Source: Snodgrassella alvi wkB2 (lineage in GTDB: Bacteria; Pseudomonadota; Gammaproteobacteria; Burkholderiales; Neisseriaceae). From it: a stretch of 64,000 nucleotides of DNA. The stretch covers positions 2,444,894 through 2,508,893 of the forward strand of contig NZ_CP007446.1 of assembly GCF_000600005.1 (NCBI RefSeq). The letters run 5' to 3'. The notes below the pieces were generated by a model. That model did not search any database. It was not told where the DNA came from and saw nothing but the letters and a program-made list of their open reading frames with translations. Shown piece after piece: positions 36,416 to 45,098 of this stretch (positions within the stretch are counted from its first letter, which is position 1; each line of letters begins with the position of its first letter). The translations under genes and the position numbers were made by a program.

Positions 36416-37528
36416 ATGTCTAATAAGCAAGAAACCAGTACTACAGTAGCCAAGATACCGATTAAAAATATTTGGTTATTGTTACTTTATGCTTCTAATT
36501 TATATCGGAGTCTGGGTAAACAGCAACGGATTCAATTGGAAAATAATCCTGAAGATCTGATTAAGCTGGCTGCCAAATTGTATTGTGATGTTACTGAAAA
36601 ACTCATGCGATCATTATCCTGCGGATATATACAACAGACGCAAATACTGAATCGTGTCAGAGGAAAAATAGATATTCTTGCTACAGTACGACAGCATTTA
36701 CTGGAAAAAGGCAGAATACAATGTCAGTTTGAGGTTTTAACTATTGATACACCAAAAAACCGCTATATTCATGCAGCCGCTCACACTTTATTGCCTCTGA
36801 TAGAGGATGAAAAATTAAAAATCCGATGTCAGAAAATTATCAGCCACTTTAATACACTGAAAATAGGCCAGTCAACTCATTATGATTTCAAAGCCGACTA
36901 TTTTGATCGGTCCGGCACACAGGATAGATATTTACTCACCTTATGCCGTCTTATTTTTAAGATGGCTATTCCTACAGAACAGGCCGGTGTGCAGTCAGCC
37001 GAACAAATTAATAAAACTGATACTTGGTTACGGCAATTATTTGAAAAGGCTACAATAGGCTTTGCCCGGGTTAATCTGCCTGCCAGCAGATGGAAAATCA
37101 GTTCCGGCAAACAGTTATCCTGGCAGCAGGAGTCTGCAAGTAACCATATAAATAAATTTCTGCCCGATATGCAAACAGATTTAATTATTGAACACACTGC
37201 CTGTCAGCATCGTATGATTATCGATACAAAATGTACCTCTATTGTTCGACAATCACGTTCTAAAAAGGATAAGTTTAAAAGTGAACATATTTATCAGCTT
37301 TATGCCTACCTGAGAAGTCAGGAAAACACTACTGATGCCCCATCTTGTCATGCAACCGGGATGTTACTGTATCCGGCTATTGATGAGAACATAAATGAAC
37401 ATGTCATTATTCAAAACCACACAATCAGATTTTCTACCATCAATTTACAGGAAGATTCCAAACTAATCAGAAAAAATCTTCTGCGTTTATTAAGTCAGTG
37501 TAATTGTATACCTACCAATAATAAATAA
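36416..37528 (+). CDS. mcrC: McrC nuclease subunit of a type IV restriction system
   Basis: 370 residues. The N-terminus KIPIKNIWLLLLYASNLYR is typical of McrC. RVRGKIDILATV lies at 80-91 and the PD-(D/E)xK nuclease core is near the C-terminus: FLPDMQTDLIIEH (248-260), MIIDTKC (267-273, with D270 and K272) and IYQLYAYLRS, whose Gln belongs to the motif. McrC stimulates McrB GTP hydrolysis and cuts DNA between two modified sites. Both genes look intact, so the pair should be able to restrict foreign DNA with methylated or otherwise modified cytosine. No McrA or methyltransferase gene is adjacent, as expected for type IV. Confidence 0.92.
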   Translation: MSNKQETSTTVAKIPIKNIWLLLLYASNLYRSLGKQQRIQLENNPEDLIKLAAKLYCDVTEKLMRSLSCGYIQQTQILNRVRGKIDILATVRQHLLEKGRIQCQFEVLTIDTPKNRYIHAAAHTLLPLIEDEKLKIRCQKIISHFNTLKIGQSTHYDFKADYFDRSGTQDRYLLTLCRLIFKMAIPTEQAGVQSAEQINKTDTWLRQLFEKATIGFARVNLPASRWKISSGKQLSWQQESASNHINKFLPDMQTDLIIEHTACQHRMIIDTKCTSIVRQSRSKKDKFKSEHIYQLYAYLRSQENTTDAPSCHATGMLLYPAIDENINEHVIIQNHTIRFSTINLQEDSKLIRKNLLRLLSQCNCIPTNNK

Positions 37529-37562
37529 TTTAGATTATCTACCCTGATTACCTATCCGCCAA

Positions 37563-38096
37563 TCACGTATTTTTTGGATATACCTGAATAAGAGCAGCCA
37601 GTTTTTCTACTAATTCTTTCCAGTTACTATCTTTTACCAGTAAAAAACCTTCTTTATTAACCTTTTCACCTTGTTTCAACATTTTTTTCTGATTAATTAC
37701 CCATGCTCTATAATCAGAAGGAATCTGTACCAAGTCCAGATGTGCTGCTAACACTTCTCTTGACTCAGGATTAACCGGCTTGGCCAGATACCAGGTAAAT
37801 CTGTCTTCAATACAAACCAGTCTGGTTAAGTCCAACTCTAAAATATAATCACCGCGTGAGTTAAATAAAATAACGTAAAACGGCTGTCCATTATTCCAGG
37901 AAGTATAACGAATAGAAGACTGATCAGGAAAAGTTAGTTGCTGATAACAACCATCTACACTGTCTACGGCCTCCTCATCAACTTCTTCTAACTCCGCTTT
38001 TTCAAAAAAATCAGCCAGATACTCCATGATATCGAAACCAAACTTCTGATGTTGTTTGAATAAGTTGTTGTTTAATCTAGTTTCATTTTCGGCCAT
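37563..38096 (-). CDS. Acidic cytoplasmic protein of unknown function
   Basis: 177 residues from the chosen start. No signal peptide or membrane segment. A strongly acidic patch (KAELEEVDEEAVDSVDG) lies near residues 36-52, followed by a likely beta-rich part (IRYTSWNNGQPFYVILFNSRGDYILELDL), then WVINQKKMLKQGEKVNKEGF and an amphipathic C-terminal helix. I do not recognise a family; the small acidic beta plus alpha build is reminiscent of immunity or anti-restriction proteins, which is speculation. The open frame begins four codons earlier, but GTGGAGATACAA places the ribosome site before this Met. It converges on mcrC and lies between mcrC and ftsY. Confidence 0.65.
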   Translation of the reverse strand: MAENETRLNNNLFKQHQKFGFDIMEYLADFFEKAELEEVDEEAVDSVDGCYQQLTFPDQSSIRYTSWNNGQPFYVILFNSRGDYILELDLTRLVCIEDRFTWYLAKPVNPESREVLAAHLDLVQIPSDYRAWVINQKKMLKQGEKVNKEGFLLVKDSNWKELVEKLAALIQVYPKNT

Positions 38097-38268
38097 TTGT
38101 ATCTCCACTTTAATAATTAGCTGCTTTATTAATTTATTTTACTATCAATAAATTTGTATGGTAAGACTAATTGAGTCTTATAGTATTTTTGATGCATTCT
38201 GCTCAATGTTCCGGCTGCTATTTCTATAATTATACTTTCTCGAAAACATCAGTTTATACTGAAATAGT

Positions 38269-38304
38269 AAAAAGCCGTCTATTCATTCTTATAGCCGGCT
38301 TTTA
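38269..38304 (-). terminator. Hairpin terminator after ftsY
   Basis: AAAAGCCG pairs with CGGCTTTT around an 18-base loop that contains a small inner repeat. It lies 13 bases beyond the ftsY stop, and the minus strand continues with TTTTTAC. Confidence 0.75.
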
Positions 38305-38316
38305 TCTGACATTTTA

Positions 38317-39612
38317 TTATTCATCCTCAATTAATGCATCTACAAATGCTCGGGCATCAAACGGGCGTAAATCATCAATACCTTCACCTACGCCGATAAA
38401 GCGTACCGGAACCGGTCGCTTGGCTGCCAGTGCCGCGAGAATACCGCCTTTGGCTGTACCATCCAGTTTGGAAACAATCAGACCAGTTAATCCGAGCGCA
38501 TCATCAAAGGCTACAACCTGATTGATGGCATTCTGACCCACATTGGCATCCAGTACCAGCATGACTTCATGCGGAGCATCAGGCAAGGATTTTTGCAGGA
38601 CGCGTTTTACTTTTTTGATTTCTTCCATCAGATGCAGCTGAGTAGGCAGGCGACCGGCAGTGTCTGCCAGTACCACATCAATACCGCGTGCTTTGGCCGC
38701 CTCCAGAGCATCATAACAGACTGCTGCTGAATCGCCGGAAGCCTGAGCAATCACGGTGACATTATTGCGCTCACCCCATTGCTGCAATTGTTCGCGGGCT
38801 GCTGCACGAAAGGTATCACCGGCAGCCAGCAGCACGCTTTTACCCTGACTTTGAAAATATTTCGCCAGTTTACCGATACTGGTAGTTTTACCGGCACCGT
38901 TCACACCAGCCATCATAATCACAAAGGGCTTTTTATCATCCGGTAAAATCAGTGGCTGATCCAGTGGCAACAGTAATTCATACAGGGCTTCTTTCAGAGC
39001 ACTGCGCAGCTCATCTCCGTTTTTCAGCCCTTTCAGGGTAACCCGCTGACGCACCTGCGCCAGCAGTTTTTCTGTGGCTTCAATTCCCATATCACTGGTA
39101 AGCAATACGGTTTCCAGTTCTTCATACAAATCTTCGTCGATTTTACCGCCGCCAAACACTGAAGCCAGAGATTTGGCCATTTGATTGCGGGATTTGCTCA
39201 GCCCCTGTTTTAGCCGTGCAGTCCAGCTCAGTTTAGCCGGTTTTTCTGTCTGCTCACTCACTGTATCCGGCTCAGCAGCTATCACAACTGTGTTTTCAGT
39301 AGCGACAGGTGTCTGAACTGATGAGGCAGTATCGTCTGTTACAGCAATGGCTGCCGGTTCATCTACTGCTGTGGGTACAATAATATCTTGTTCCGTTTCG
39401 GCCTGAGGTTGAACAGAAGCGGTGTCGGCCTGCTCAGTTTTTTCTGCAACAGGATCACTGATAGCCGGTTCAGGCTGCGGTATTACTTCAGCCTGAGCAG
39501 AATCATCAGCTATATTCTGTAATTGTTCTGAGTTTTCCTGCTGGTGAGGGGCCGGTACGGGCTGTTCAGCAACTGGCTCAGTATTTTTTTTTCGTTTAAA
39601 AAATCCAAACAT
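38317..39612 (-). CDS. ftsY: Signal recognition particle receptor FtsY
   Basis: 431 residues. Residues 11-125 form an acidic, Glu/Pro/Ala/Thr-rich linker typical of proteobacterial FtsY, after a short basic MFGFFKRKKN that helps membrane contact. The NG domain follows: helical N part at about 128-215 (LSWTARLKQGLSKSR), G1 GVNGAGKT at 236-243, DTFRAAAREQL (266-276), DTAGR at 317-321 and SKLDGTAKGG at 381-390. The protein docks the SRP-ribosome complex at the inner membrane, and GTP hydrolysis in the FtsY-Ffh pair releases the ribosome to SecYEG. All G motifs are intact. It is followed by a terminator and appears to be a single gene. Confidence 0.96.
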   Translation of the reverse strand: MFGFFKRKKNTEPVAEQPVPAPHQQENSEQLQNIADDSAQAEVIPQPEPAISDPVAEKTEQADTASVQPQAETEQDIIVPTAVDEPAAIAVTDDTASSVQTPVATENTVVIAAEPDTVSEQTEKPAKLSWTARLKQGLSKSRNQMAKSLASVFGGGKIDEDLYEELETVLLTSDMGIEATEKLLAQVRQRVTLKGLKNGDELRSALKEALYELLLPLDQPLILPDDKKPFVIMMAGVNGAGKTTSIGKLAKYFQSQGKSVLLAAGDTFRAAAREQLQQWGERNNVTVIAQASGDSAAVCYDALEAAKARGIDVVLADTAGRLPTQLHLMEEIKKVKRVLQKSLPDAPHEVMLVLDANVGQNAINQVVAFDDALGLTGLIVSKLDGTAKGGILAALAAKRPVPVRFIGVGEGIDDLRPFDARAFVDALIEDE

Positions 39613-39827
39613 GGGCTTTCCTGAATACGATATGAGGCCAAAGCTGAATCACAACCGATCTTTGGCATTGGAATAATTGTGCTATTGTAGCTTACAGAGG
39701 TTTATTTGATAATGTGCTGCGATACTATTATTTATTTTATTCAGATAGTTTTGCCTTAAAGTACTTCTGTACAGGTTAAAAATCAGACAGAACAAACTGG
39801 GCTGGCTGCGTATTTACAGCTCTGAAT

Positions 39828-40442
39828 TTACACCACCACATAGTTATGATTAATAACAACAATAGCCTGAGAGTTATTAAAAGTTACCAAATTCAAACGT
39901 TTACTATATTCTGCATAGGTTTGCCGGGCTGACTGGACAAAAGGTTCATCAATATAATGCGGCAGAGGATAAAAATCGATGCAATTTAAACCTGTATAAT
40001 TGTTCAGTTCCGGAGCCAGGCTGCTGTCATCCATTATTTTATTATATTCTATGTCTGCTGCCAGAATAATTGCACCGGCAGATTCCCCAATATAAACGCA
40101 GCCTTCAGCAATTCTTTGAGCAAGCAGCCGGTCAAGATTTTTTCTTTTCAGTTCCTGCAATAAATAAAATGTATTACCGCCGGTTATGCAAATAATTTCT
40201 GCTGCCGAAAAAGCTGTATGGCACTGGCGGATATCCGCTGTGGCGATATCCAGTAAATCAAGTTTCAATCCAAGCTGTGTTAATACTGATTTACCTTCAT
40301 CTATATATTTTGTGTAGCCTTCAACATTACCGGCTGTAGGGATAAACAGGACACGTTTGCTGTTAATTTTATTGTTCTGCATAAAATCGGCAAGCTTCTG
40401 ACCGGTTCCGGCAATGTAAGATGTTAAAAAAATTGTTTGCAT
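39828..40442 (-). CDS. Peptidase E-like protein (S51 family, class I amidotransferase fold)
   Basis: 204 residues from the chosen start MQTIFLTSY. GGAAACTACA precedes this Met, whereas the open frame runs 13 codons further up. The fold markers are RVLFIPTAGN, ICITGGNTFYLLQEL (near residues 77-91) and the nucleophile elbow YIGESAGAIILA (near 112-123), where Ser replaces the Cys of amidotransferases, as in aspartyl dipeptidase. FYPLPHYID carries the likely catalytic His. Relatives split dipeptides with N-terminal Asp; others are uncharacterised. Cytoplasmic. The gene lies six bases after the nucleotidase gene, so the two probably form an operon. Confidence 0.82.
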   Translation of the reverse strand: MQTIFLTSYIAGTGQKLADFMQNNKINSKRVLFIPTAGNVEGYTKYIDEGKSVLTQLGLKLDLLDIATADIRQCHTAFSAAEIICITGGNTFYLLQELKRKNLDRLLAQRIAEGCVYIGESAGAIILAADIEYNKIMDDSSLAPELNNYTGLNCIDFYPLPHYIDEPFVQSARQTYAEYSKRLNLVTFNNSQAIVVINHNYVVV

Positions 40443-40486
40443 TGTAGTTTCCAGCCTCTCTGTTTTATATAGTCCGGTCACCGAAC

Positions 40487-41038
40487 TTAATTATTTAGTA
40501 ATTCAGACCATGTTTCCGGTTGTTCCCAGTTTATCCGATACAATTCAGTCTGATGCCGATTATAGGGCTGATCATAAATCCAGTGTTGCCATTGCGGCAC
40601 CAGACTGCCGCTTATCTGAGGTTTATCATCAATCAGAATATCGCCGCGCACCCAGGTTTTATCTTTGGTCAGAATTATGCGCTGCATCCAGTCTTCACCC
40701 AGATGCTGGCATACCCAGTCAAATTTTTCGGATACACAATAGTGATAATCCTGTATAGGCGAGGTACAAATACGCACATCATGGCCGGCCTCCAGCAGGC
40801 GCTTAGCTGCTGAAATACCATGCTGCATAGGCGGTAATGAAGCAAAAAAACCTTTACTGCTATAAATTTGCGCCAGTTGCCGGTGAAATTCGGGAGCCAT
40901 ATCATCACGCAGGTAAAAATGTCTGCGTTCTTTGAGAGGCAGCGGTTGCTGATAGGTTTGCTGCCATAGTTGTCTTACTCCCTGCTCAAAGTCGGCCAGA
41001 ACACCATCCTGATCAAGCAAAATCAATTTAGATGCCAT
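40487..41038 (-). CDS. 5'-nucleotidase of the HAD/NT5C type
   Basis: 183 residues. HAD motif I is LLDQDGVLADFE (7-18), with the nucleophile Asp and the second Asp two residues later. Motif II lies in VRICTSPIQDYH (near 90-101), a Lys follows in the ILTKDKTWVRGD segment, and the acidic motif IV is GDILIDDKPQ (near 131-140). The layout matches the deoxyribonucleotidase family (5'(3')-deoxyribonucleotidase, NT5C), which removes phosphate from nucleoside monophosphates. Length is normal. Substrate preference cannot be read from sequence. It is separated by a short gap from ruvA upstream and runs into the S51-like gene. Confidence 0.85.
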   Translation of the reverse strand: MASKLILLDQDGVLADFEQGVRQLWQQTYQQPLPLKERRHFYLRDDMAPEFHRQLAQIYSSKGFFASLPPMQHGISAAKRLLEAGHDVRICTSPIQDYHYCVSEKFDWVCQHLGEDWMQRIILTKDKTWVRGDILIDDKPQISGSLVPQWQHWIYDQPYNRHQTELYRINWEQPETWSELLNN

Positions 41039-41081
41039 ACAAATTCCCGTGGTGGCGTATATGATTATAAAGCAAATTAAT

Positions 41082-41663
41082 TTATAGCATGTTTTTTAAA
41101 GCCAGCCGTACACCTTCACTGACATCCGTACCTGCCGGTATATTTTTACAGGCAGTACGGGCTTCTTTATCGGTATAGCCTAAAGCAAGCAATGTATTAA
41201 TAATATCTTCGTTATTGCCGGCTGTATTCTGTGTAAACAAACCGGTAGCATCATCACTGGCGGCGGCAAGTTTGCCACGCAATTCCAGTACCATGCGTTC
41301 GGCGGTTTTTTTACCGATGCCTGGTGCAGCTGTCAGACGTTTAATATCTTCAGTAGCAATAGCAGCAGCCAGCTCCTCACTGGTCAGTGCGGATAAAATA
41401 CCCAGAGCACTTTTGGCTCCGATACCGCTTACCTTTACTAATGCACGGAATGTTTCCCGTTCTTCGCGGGAGCCGAAACCAAATAGCAGATGAGCATCTT
41501 CACGCACGACCAGCTGAGTATACAGTGCAGTTTCTTCACCTGCGGCCGGTAAAGTATAAAAGGTTTGCATGGAAACCTGAGCTTCATAGCCTACGCCATG
41601 AACATCCAGTACCACTACCGGCGGATTTTTTTCCAATATGATTCCGCGTAAACGGCTAATCAT
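41082..41663 (-). CDS. ruvA: Holliday junction branch migration protein RuvA
   Basis: 193 residues. Domain I (OB fold) is at 1-64: [20 protein letters not shown] and [10 protein letters not shown]. The two helix-hairpin-helix motifs of domain II are [13 protein letters not shown] (about 77-89) and [13 protein letters not shown] (about 112-124). A flexible linker and the RuvB-binding domain III ([14 protein letters not shown]) complete it. RuvA tetramers hold the four-way junction flat while RuvB motors drive migration; RuvC then cuts. No ruvB or ruvC lies alongside here. GGGAAGGGAATATC is a strong ribosome site that fixes the start. The rlpA terminator stands just upstream, so ruvA has its own promoter or depends on read-through. 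Confidence 0.96.
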   Translation of the reverse strand: MISRLRGIILEKNPPVVVLDVHGVGYEAQVSMQTFYTLPAAGEETALYTQLVVREDAHLLFGFGSREERETFRALVKVSGIGAKSALGILSALTSEELAAAIATEDIKRLTAAPGIGKKTAERMVLELRGKLAAASDDATGLFTQNTAGNNEDIINTLLALGYTDKEARTACKNIPAGTDVSEGVRLALKNML

Positions 41664-41692
41664 GATATTCCCTTCCCAACAGCCAGATATAT

Positions 41693-41724
41693 AAAAGCCC
41701 GTGCATCATATCACGGGCTTTTTT
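41693..41724 (-). terminator. Hairpin terminator between rlpA and ruvA
   Basis: AAAAGCCCGTG pairs with CACGGGCTTTT around an eight-base loop, with T/A runs on both sides. It lies 17 bases beyond the rlpA stop. Confidence 0.85.
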
Positions 41725-41740
41725 CTGAGCTTGAGCAATT

Positions 41741-42490
41741 TTACAATACAGTCAGCATTGATTTTTTGGCCTCATCGGCACGCTGCTGCTGTTTAAACGG
41801 ACCCATGCGGACAACATAGCTGTTTTGAACTTTCACAAGCTTAGCCTGCTGTTCGCTTCCTGCACTCTGTAAATGACGTGAAGTGGTTTTCAGATATTTC
41901 TGAGCCTGCTCCTTACTGTCAAATTTCTGCAGATCCACGTAAATATTACCACTGGTACCTGCCGGTTGCAGACGCTCTCCGGGCAGAATCTGCTCTACCC
42001 GTACCTGAGCAGTACCGGCACGTACAAACCCTAACTGCTGTGCGGCAGCATAGGACACATCCATTACCCGGTTAGCATGAAAGGGACCGCGATCATTAAT
42101 ACGTACAACCACTGTCTTTCCATTGGACAGGTTGGTTACCCGTGCATAACTGGGGATAGGTAAAGTCGGATGGGCGGCTGTCAGCATCTGGCTGTCAAAG
42201 CGCTCGCCTGATGAAGTTTTACGGCCATGAAAATTTTTGCCATAGTAGGAAGCTTTACCTACCTGACTGAAACTGGCCACTTTTTGTAGCGGATAATAAC
42301 GTTTGCCCGCTACCTGATAGCTAAGATTAGCTGTTTTATGCAGATGCTCTGCGGGTACTACTGTAAGATTAGATACTGATTTTTTGGGATGATAAACTGG
42401 TGCAGACAAATTACCTGATGGTCCGGCATATGCCGCACTCAATCCAAGTACCATGGCAACACTAATAAATAACAATTTAATTCTGATCAA
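41741..42490 (-). CDS. rlpA: RlpA-like septal lytic transglycosylase with SPOR domain
   Basis: About 249 residues from the chosen TTG start. The frame is open 25 codons further up, but the TTG at 42490 has ACGGAAATACGG before it and yields a proper signal peptide, IRIKLLFISVAMVLGLSAAYA. The double-psi beta-barrel follows: GKASYYGKNFHGRKTSSGE, TAAHPTLPIPSYARVTN, VVVRINDRGPFHANRVMDVS (with the catalytic Asp of NDRGP). A C-terminal SPOR domain covers roughly the last 75 residues (IYVDLQKFDSKEQAQKYL, SYVVRMGPF). RlpA cuts glycan strands free of stem peptides at the septum. There is no lipobox cysteine, unlike E. coli RlpA. A second SPOR protein is encoded at 4828. Confidence 0.88.
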   Translation of the reverse strand: MIRIKLLFISVAMVLGLSAAYAGPSGNLSAPVYHPKKSVSNLTVVPAEHLHKTANLSYQVAGKRYYPLQKVASFSQVGKASYYGKNFHGRKTSSGERFDSQMLTAAHPTLPIPSYARVTNLSNGKTVVVRINDRGPFHANRVMDVSYAAAQQLGFVRAGTAQVRVEQILPGERLQPAGTSGNIYVDLQKFDSKEQAQKYLKTTSRHLQSAGSEQQAKLVKVQNSYVVRMGPFKQQQRADEAKKSMLTVL

Positions 42491-42816
42491 ACCGTATTTC
42501 CGTTTCTTTGAGTAAAAGACGCAAAAACCAGACACGCAATTACCATTTGCGGGTAAACAATACATAGTCCGGTAAAGACTGAATTTCTACTAAGACAGCA
42601 AAAAACAGTGGCAGCCACTTAAAATGTGGCAGAAGAGGCTGGTGCCTCAATTGGCAAGAACAAACACCGGCTGTGATTAAAACAGCACACTGGCGGGTTC
42701 TGAAAATCGCTTACTAACCGGCAAAATCGCCTTGGTTGTAATGCAGTTAACAATTGAATCAGGTATTTAACTGGGCGACACTATGCCAAACAGACTTCAG
42801 TCTGTCAAAGATTTTT

Positions 42817-43527
42817 TCATTCCGGATGTGCGAGTGTCCAGACATAAACCTGCGCAACACCTGATTTCTTAAGGGTCTGAGCCAATTCGAAAATTGTTGC
42901 GCCGGTGGTCACAACATCATCTATTAACAACAAGTTACGTTTTTTAACTGCGCTATTAAGGCGAAATACACCGCGTACATTATGCAAACGTGCTGATTTT
43001 TTTAAAGTTGATTGCGGTGGCCGGTGACAACGCTCTATCCAGTCTGGTGTCACTACCGGCAAGGTATAGTGCCTGGCAATGATTGCAGCCAGTAACTGGC
43101 TCTGATTGAAACCACGCTCAAACAGGCGCCTGCGGCTCAGCGGCATAGCCAGTACAGCATCTATTTTTACCTTCTCCAGCCACTGCGGCGGCTGTGCCAG
43201 CATCAGTGCTGCCAGCGTATCCAGTAAAGCAAGCTGCCGCTGATGCTTAAATGCACGCAGCATTTGCTGTAATGGTGCAGCATAACGGTAACTGGCATAT
43301 AAGGTTGTAAAAGGCCACTTCTGGCCGCACTGTTCACACACTCCGGCTGTCAGCCCGCCGGCACGGCAACGCAGACAGATATCAGTATCAGAACGCCGCA
43401 AAGCAGCCATATCCTGCCTGCATGACCGGCACAAACCTGAGACATCCGCACAATCGTGGCATAATAAACAGTGCGGTGCGCCGATGCAGGCGTGCCAGAA
43501 TGAAGTAAGCAATGAAGTTATACTCAT
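42817..43527 (-). CDS. comF: ComF family phosphoribosyltransferase-like protein
   Basis: 236 residues from the Met at 43527; the open frame continues 50 codons up but GAAGGTGTGATC provides the ribosome site here, and homologues begin near this point. Three or four Cys pairs near the N-terminus (CLLCHDC, LCRSC, CLRC, CEQCG) form the zinc-finger of the family. The phosphoribosyltransferase-type part ends with LLLIDDVVTTGATIFELA (near residues 195-212), the PRPP-binding motif, and has RGFNQSQLLA in the middle. ComF proteins help take up single-stranded DNA into the cytoplasm in naturally competent bacteria. Its start codon overlaps that of the divergent bioH gene. Confidence 0.9.
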   Translation of the reverse strand: MSITSLLTSFWHACIGAPHCLLCHDCADVSGLCRSCRQDMAALRRSDTDICLRCRAGGLTAGVCEQCGQKWPFTTLYASYRYAAPLQQMLRAFKHQRQLALLDTLAALMLAQPPQWLEKVKIDAVLAMPLSRRRLFERGFNQSQLLAAIIARHYTLPVVTPDWIERCHRPPQSTLKKSARLHNVRGVFRLNSAVKKRNLLLIDDVVTTGATIFELAQTLKKSGVAQVYVWTLAHPE

Positions 43528-44278
43528 GATCACACCTTCGCAAACGTTATTGATACATGGCTGGGGCGCTAACCACCATATATTCGACCTTTTACAAGCA
43601 TATCTGCCAGCCCCATGGCAACAAAACTGGTATACCCCGGACCTGCCCGGGCATGGCTGTGCACCGTTTAACGGCAATTTCAGTATAGACAGTATTGCAG
43701 ACCAGCTGGCCGCACAGCTTATGGCTCCTGCACATCTGCTTGGCTGGTCACTGGGCGGGATGGTGGCACTGACTCTGGCTGCCCGCTATCCGGAGAAAGT
43801 AGCCACACTGTGTCTGACTGCCAGTCTGGTCAGACTATTGGCCGACAGCGATTATCCGCAAGGGCTGAAACGTACCAGCCTCAATATTATGGCCGATAAA
43901 TTTCGTGAAGATTATCCCAAATACATGCAGCAGTTTCTACAATTACAGATGCTGTATGCAGACACTTCAGCACAAGCCAGTGTTAACAGCCTGATACCGG
44001 CTATCTGTCAGTATGGACCGCCTGCTGCTCTTAACGCGGCTTTGCATGCGTTAGAACAGGCTGATTTACGCCCTTTACTCAGTAGCATAAACTGTCCGGT
44101 ATTACTGGTTTATGGTGATCGCGATGCCATTACCCCGCCACGTATGGGTGAATACATTCATCAGCGGCTGCCGCAAAGCGAATGGTGCCTCCTGCCACAG
44201 GCTGCACATACACCGTTTTTAAGCCATCCTGATCAATTTGCCCGTGCACTGTGCCAATTTTGGGAGCGACACACATGA
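43526..44278 (+). CDS. bioH: Pimeloyl-ACP methyl ester carboxylesterase BioH
   Basis: 250 residues from the chosen start MITPSQTLLIHGWG. Alpha/beta-hydrolase features: oxyanion segment HGWGAN at 11-16, nucleophile elbow GWSLGG at 73-78 with Ser75, the acid in VYGDRDAITP near 195-204, and the catalytic His in AAHTPF near 228-233. The enzyme removes the methyl group from pimeloyl-ACP methyl ester at the end of the disguised fatty-acid route to biotin. The open frame extends 14 codons earlier, but that would run over comF and family members begin here. bioC follows with a four-base overlap, confirming the biotin role, and birA is encoded at 3104. Confidence 0.93.
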   Translation: MITPSQTLLIHGWGANHHIFDLLQAYLPAPWQQNWYTPDLPGHGCAPFNGNFSIDSIADQLAAQLMAPAHLLGWSLGGMVALTLAARYPEKVATLCLTASLVRLLADSDYPQGLKRTSLNIMADKFREDYPKYMQQFLQLQMLYADTSAQASVNSLIPAICQYGPPAALNAALHALEQADLRPLLSSINCPVLLVYGDRDAITPPRMGEYIHQRLPQSEWCLLPQAAHTPFLSHPDQFARALCQFWERHT

Positions 44279-45075
44279 CAACTCTGCCACACAAGCCAGA
44301 CTGGTTTCTCCATGCACATCTGGCCGCTACGCTGGATGAACGTCTGTGTATTCTGAAACAACCGCCGGAACAGATTATCCTCGCAGCAGCAGACGGTGAT
44401 GAAAGTTACCGTTTGCTCAGCATGCGTTATCCGCATGCGCATTTTCAGGAGTATGACAGTCGCGAGGCTTATTTACAGGCAGCACAGATTATTCGCAAAG
44501 CCAAGCAAAACTGGTGGCAAAAACTCCACAGCAATCTGCCTGCACAAACCGTTTCCGACCAGCTTCCCGGCAACCAGTCTGCTGATATGGTCTGGAGTAA
44601 CCTTGGTCTGATTCACCAGAATGATCCCGTGGCTGTTATCAAAAACTGGGCCGGCGCTTTAAAACCGGATGGTTTGCTTTTTTTCAGCCACTTTGGTCCG
44701 GATACCCTGAAAGAAGTCATGACACTTTGGCGTACAGAGGGTATAGTAGTGAAAACACCGAATCTGATCGATATGCACGATCTTGGGGACATGTTGTTTC
44801 AGCACGGTTTTTATGATCCGGTAACAGACATGGATATGCTGACTCTGCAATACACCAATGCAGAGCGCTTTATTGATGACATGCGCACAGCCGGACTATG
44901 GCAAAGTCTGCAATTTAACAGTGAAATCGATGCAGTTCGTATTCTGGCTAATGCATGGCAGAGCAATGATATTCAAAATGTTACACTTGAGCTGGTGTAC
45001 GGACACGGTGTTAAAAAACAGGTACTGCCCGACAATACAGCACCAGTACAATTTTATCCCTCATCTACAATTTAG
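44275..45075 (+). CDS. bioC: BioC-like malonyl-ACP O-methyltransferase, divergent
   Basis: 266 residues starting at the ATGA overlap with bioH. The C-terminal two thirds are clearly BioC-like: DMVWSNLGLIHQNDPVAVI (near 104-122), WAGALKPDGLLFFSHFGPDT and TPNLIDMHDLGDMLFQHGF. The first step of the disguised route needs S-adenosylmethionine, whose glycine-rich motif I is normally near residue 45. Here the matching place reads ILAAADGDESYRLL, without the usual DxGCGxG. Several Neisseriaceae have such short, divergent BioC proteins (recollection). It may still be active with an altered site, or may be a partner of another enzyme. The operon position after bioH supports a biotin role. Confidence 0.85.
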   Translation: MTTLPHKPDWFLHAHLAATLDERLCILKQPPEQIILAAADGDESYRLLSMRYPHAHFQEYDSREAYLQAAQIIRKAKQNWWQKLHSNLPAQTVSDQLPGNQSADMVWSNLGLIHQNDPVAVIKNWAGALKPDGLLFFSHFGPDTLKEVMTLWRTEGIVVKTPNLIDMHDLGDMLFQHGFYDPVTDMDMLTLQYTNAERFIDDMRTAGLWQSLQFNSEIDAVRILANAWQSNDIQNVTLELVYGHGVKKQVLPDNTAPVQFYPSSTI

Positions 45076-45098
45076 AATCCGAACATTATTAATATAAT

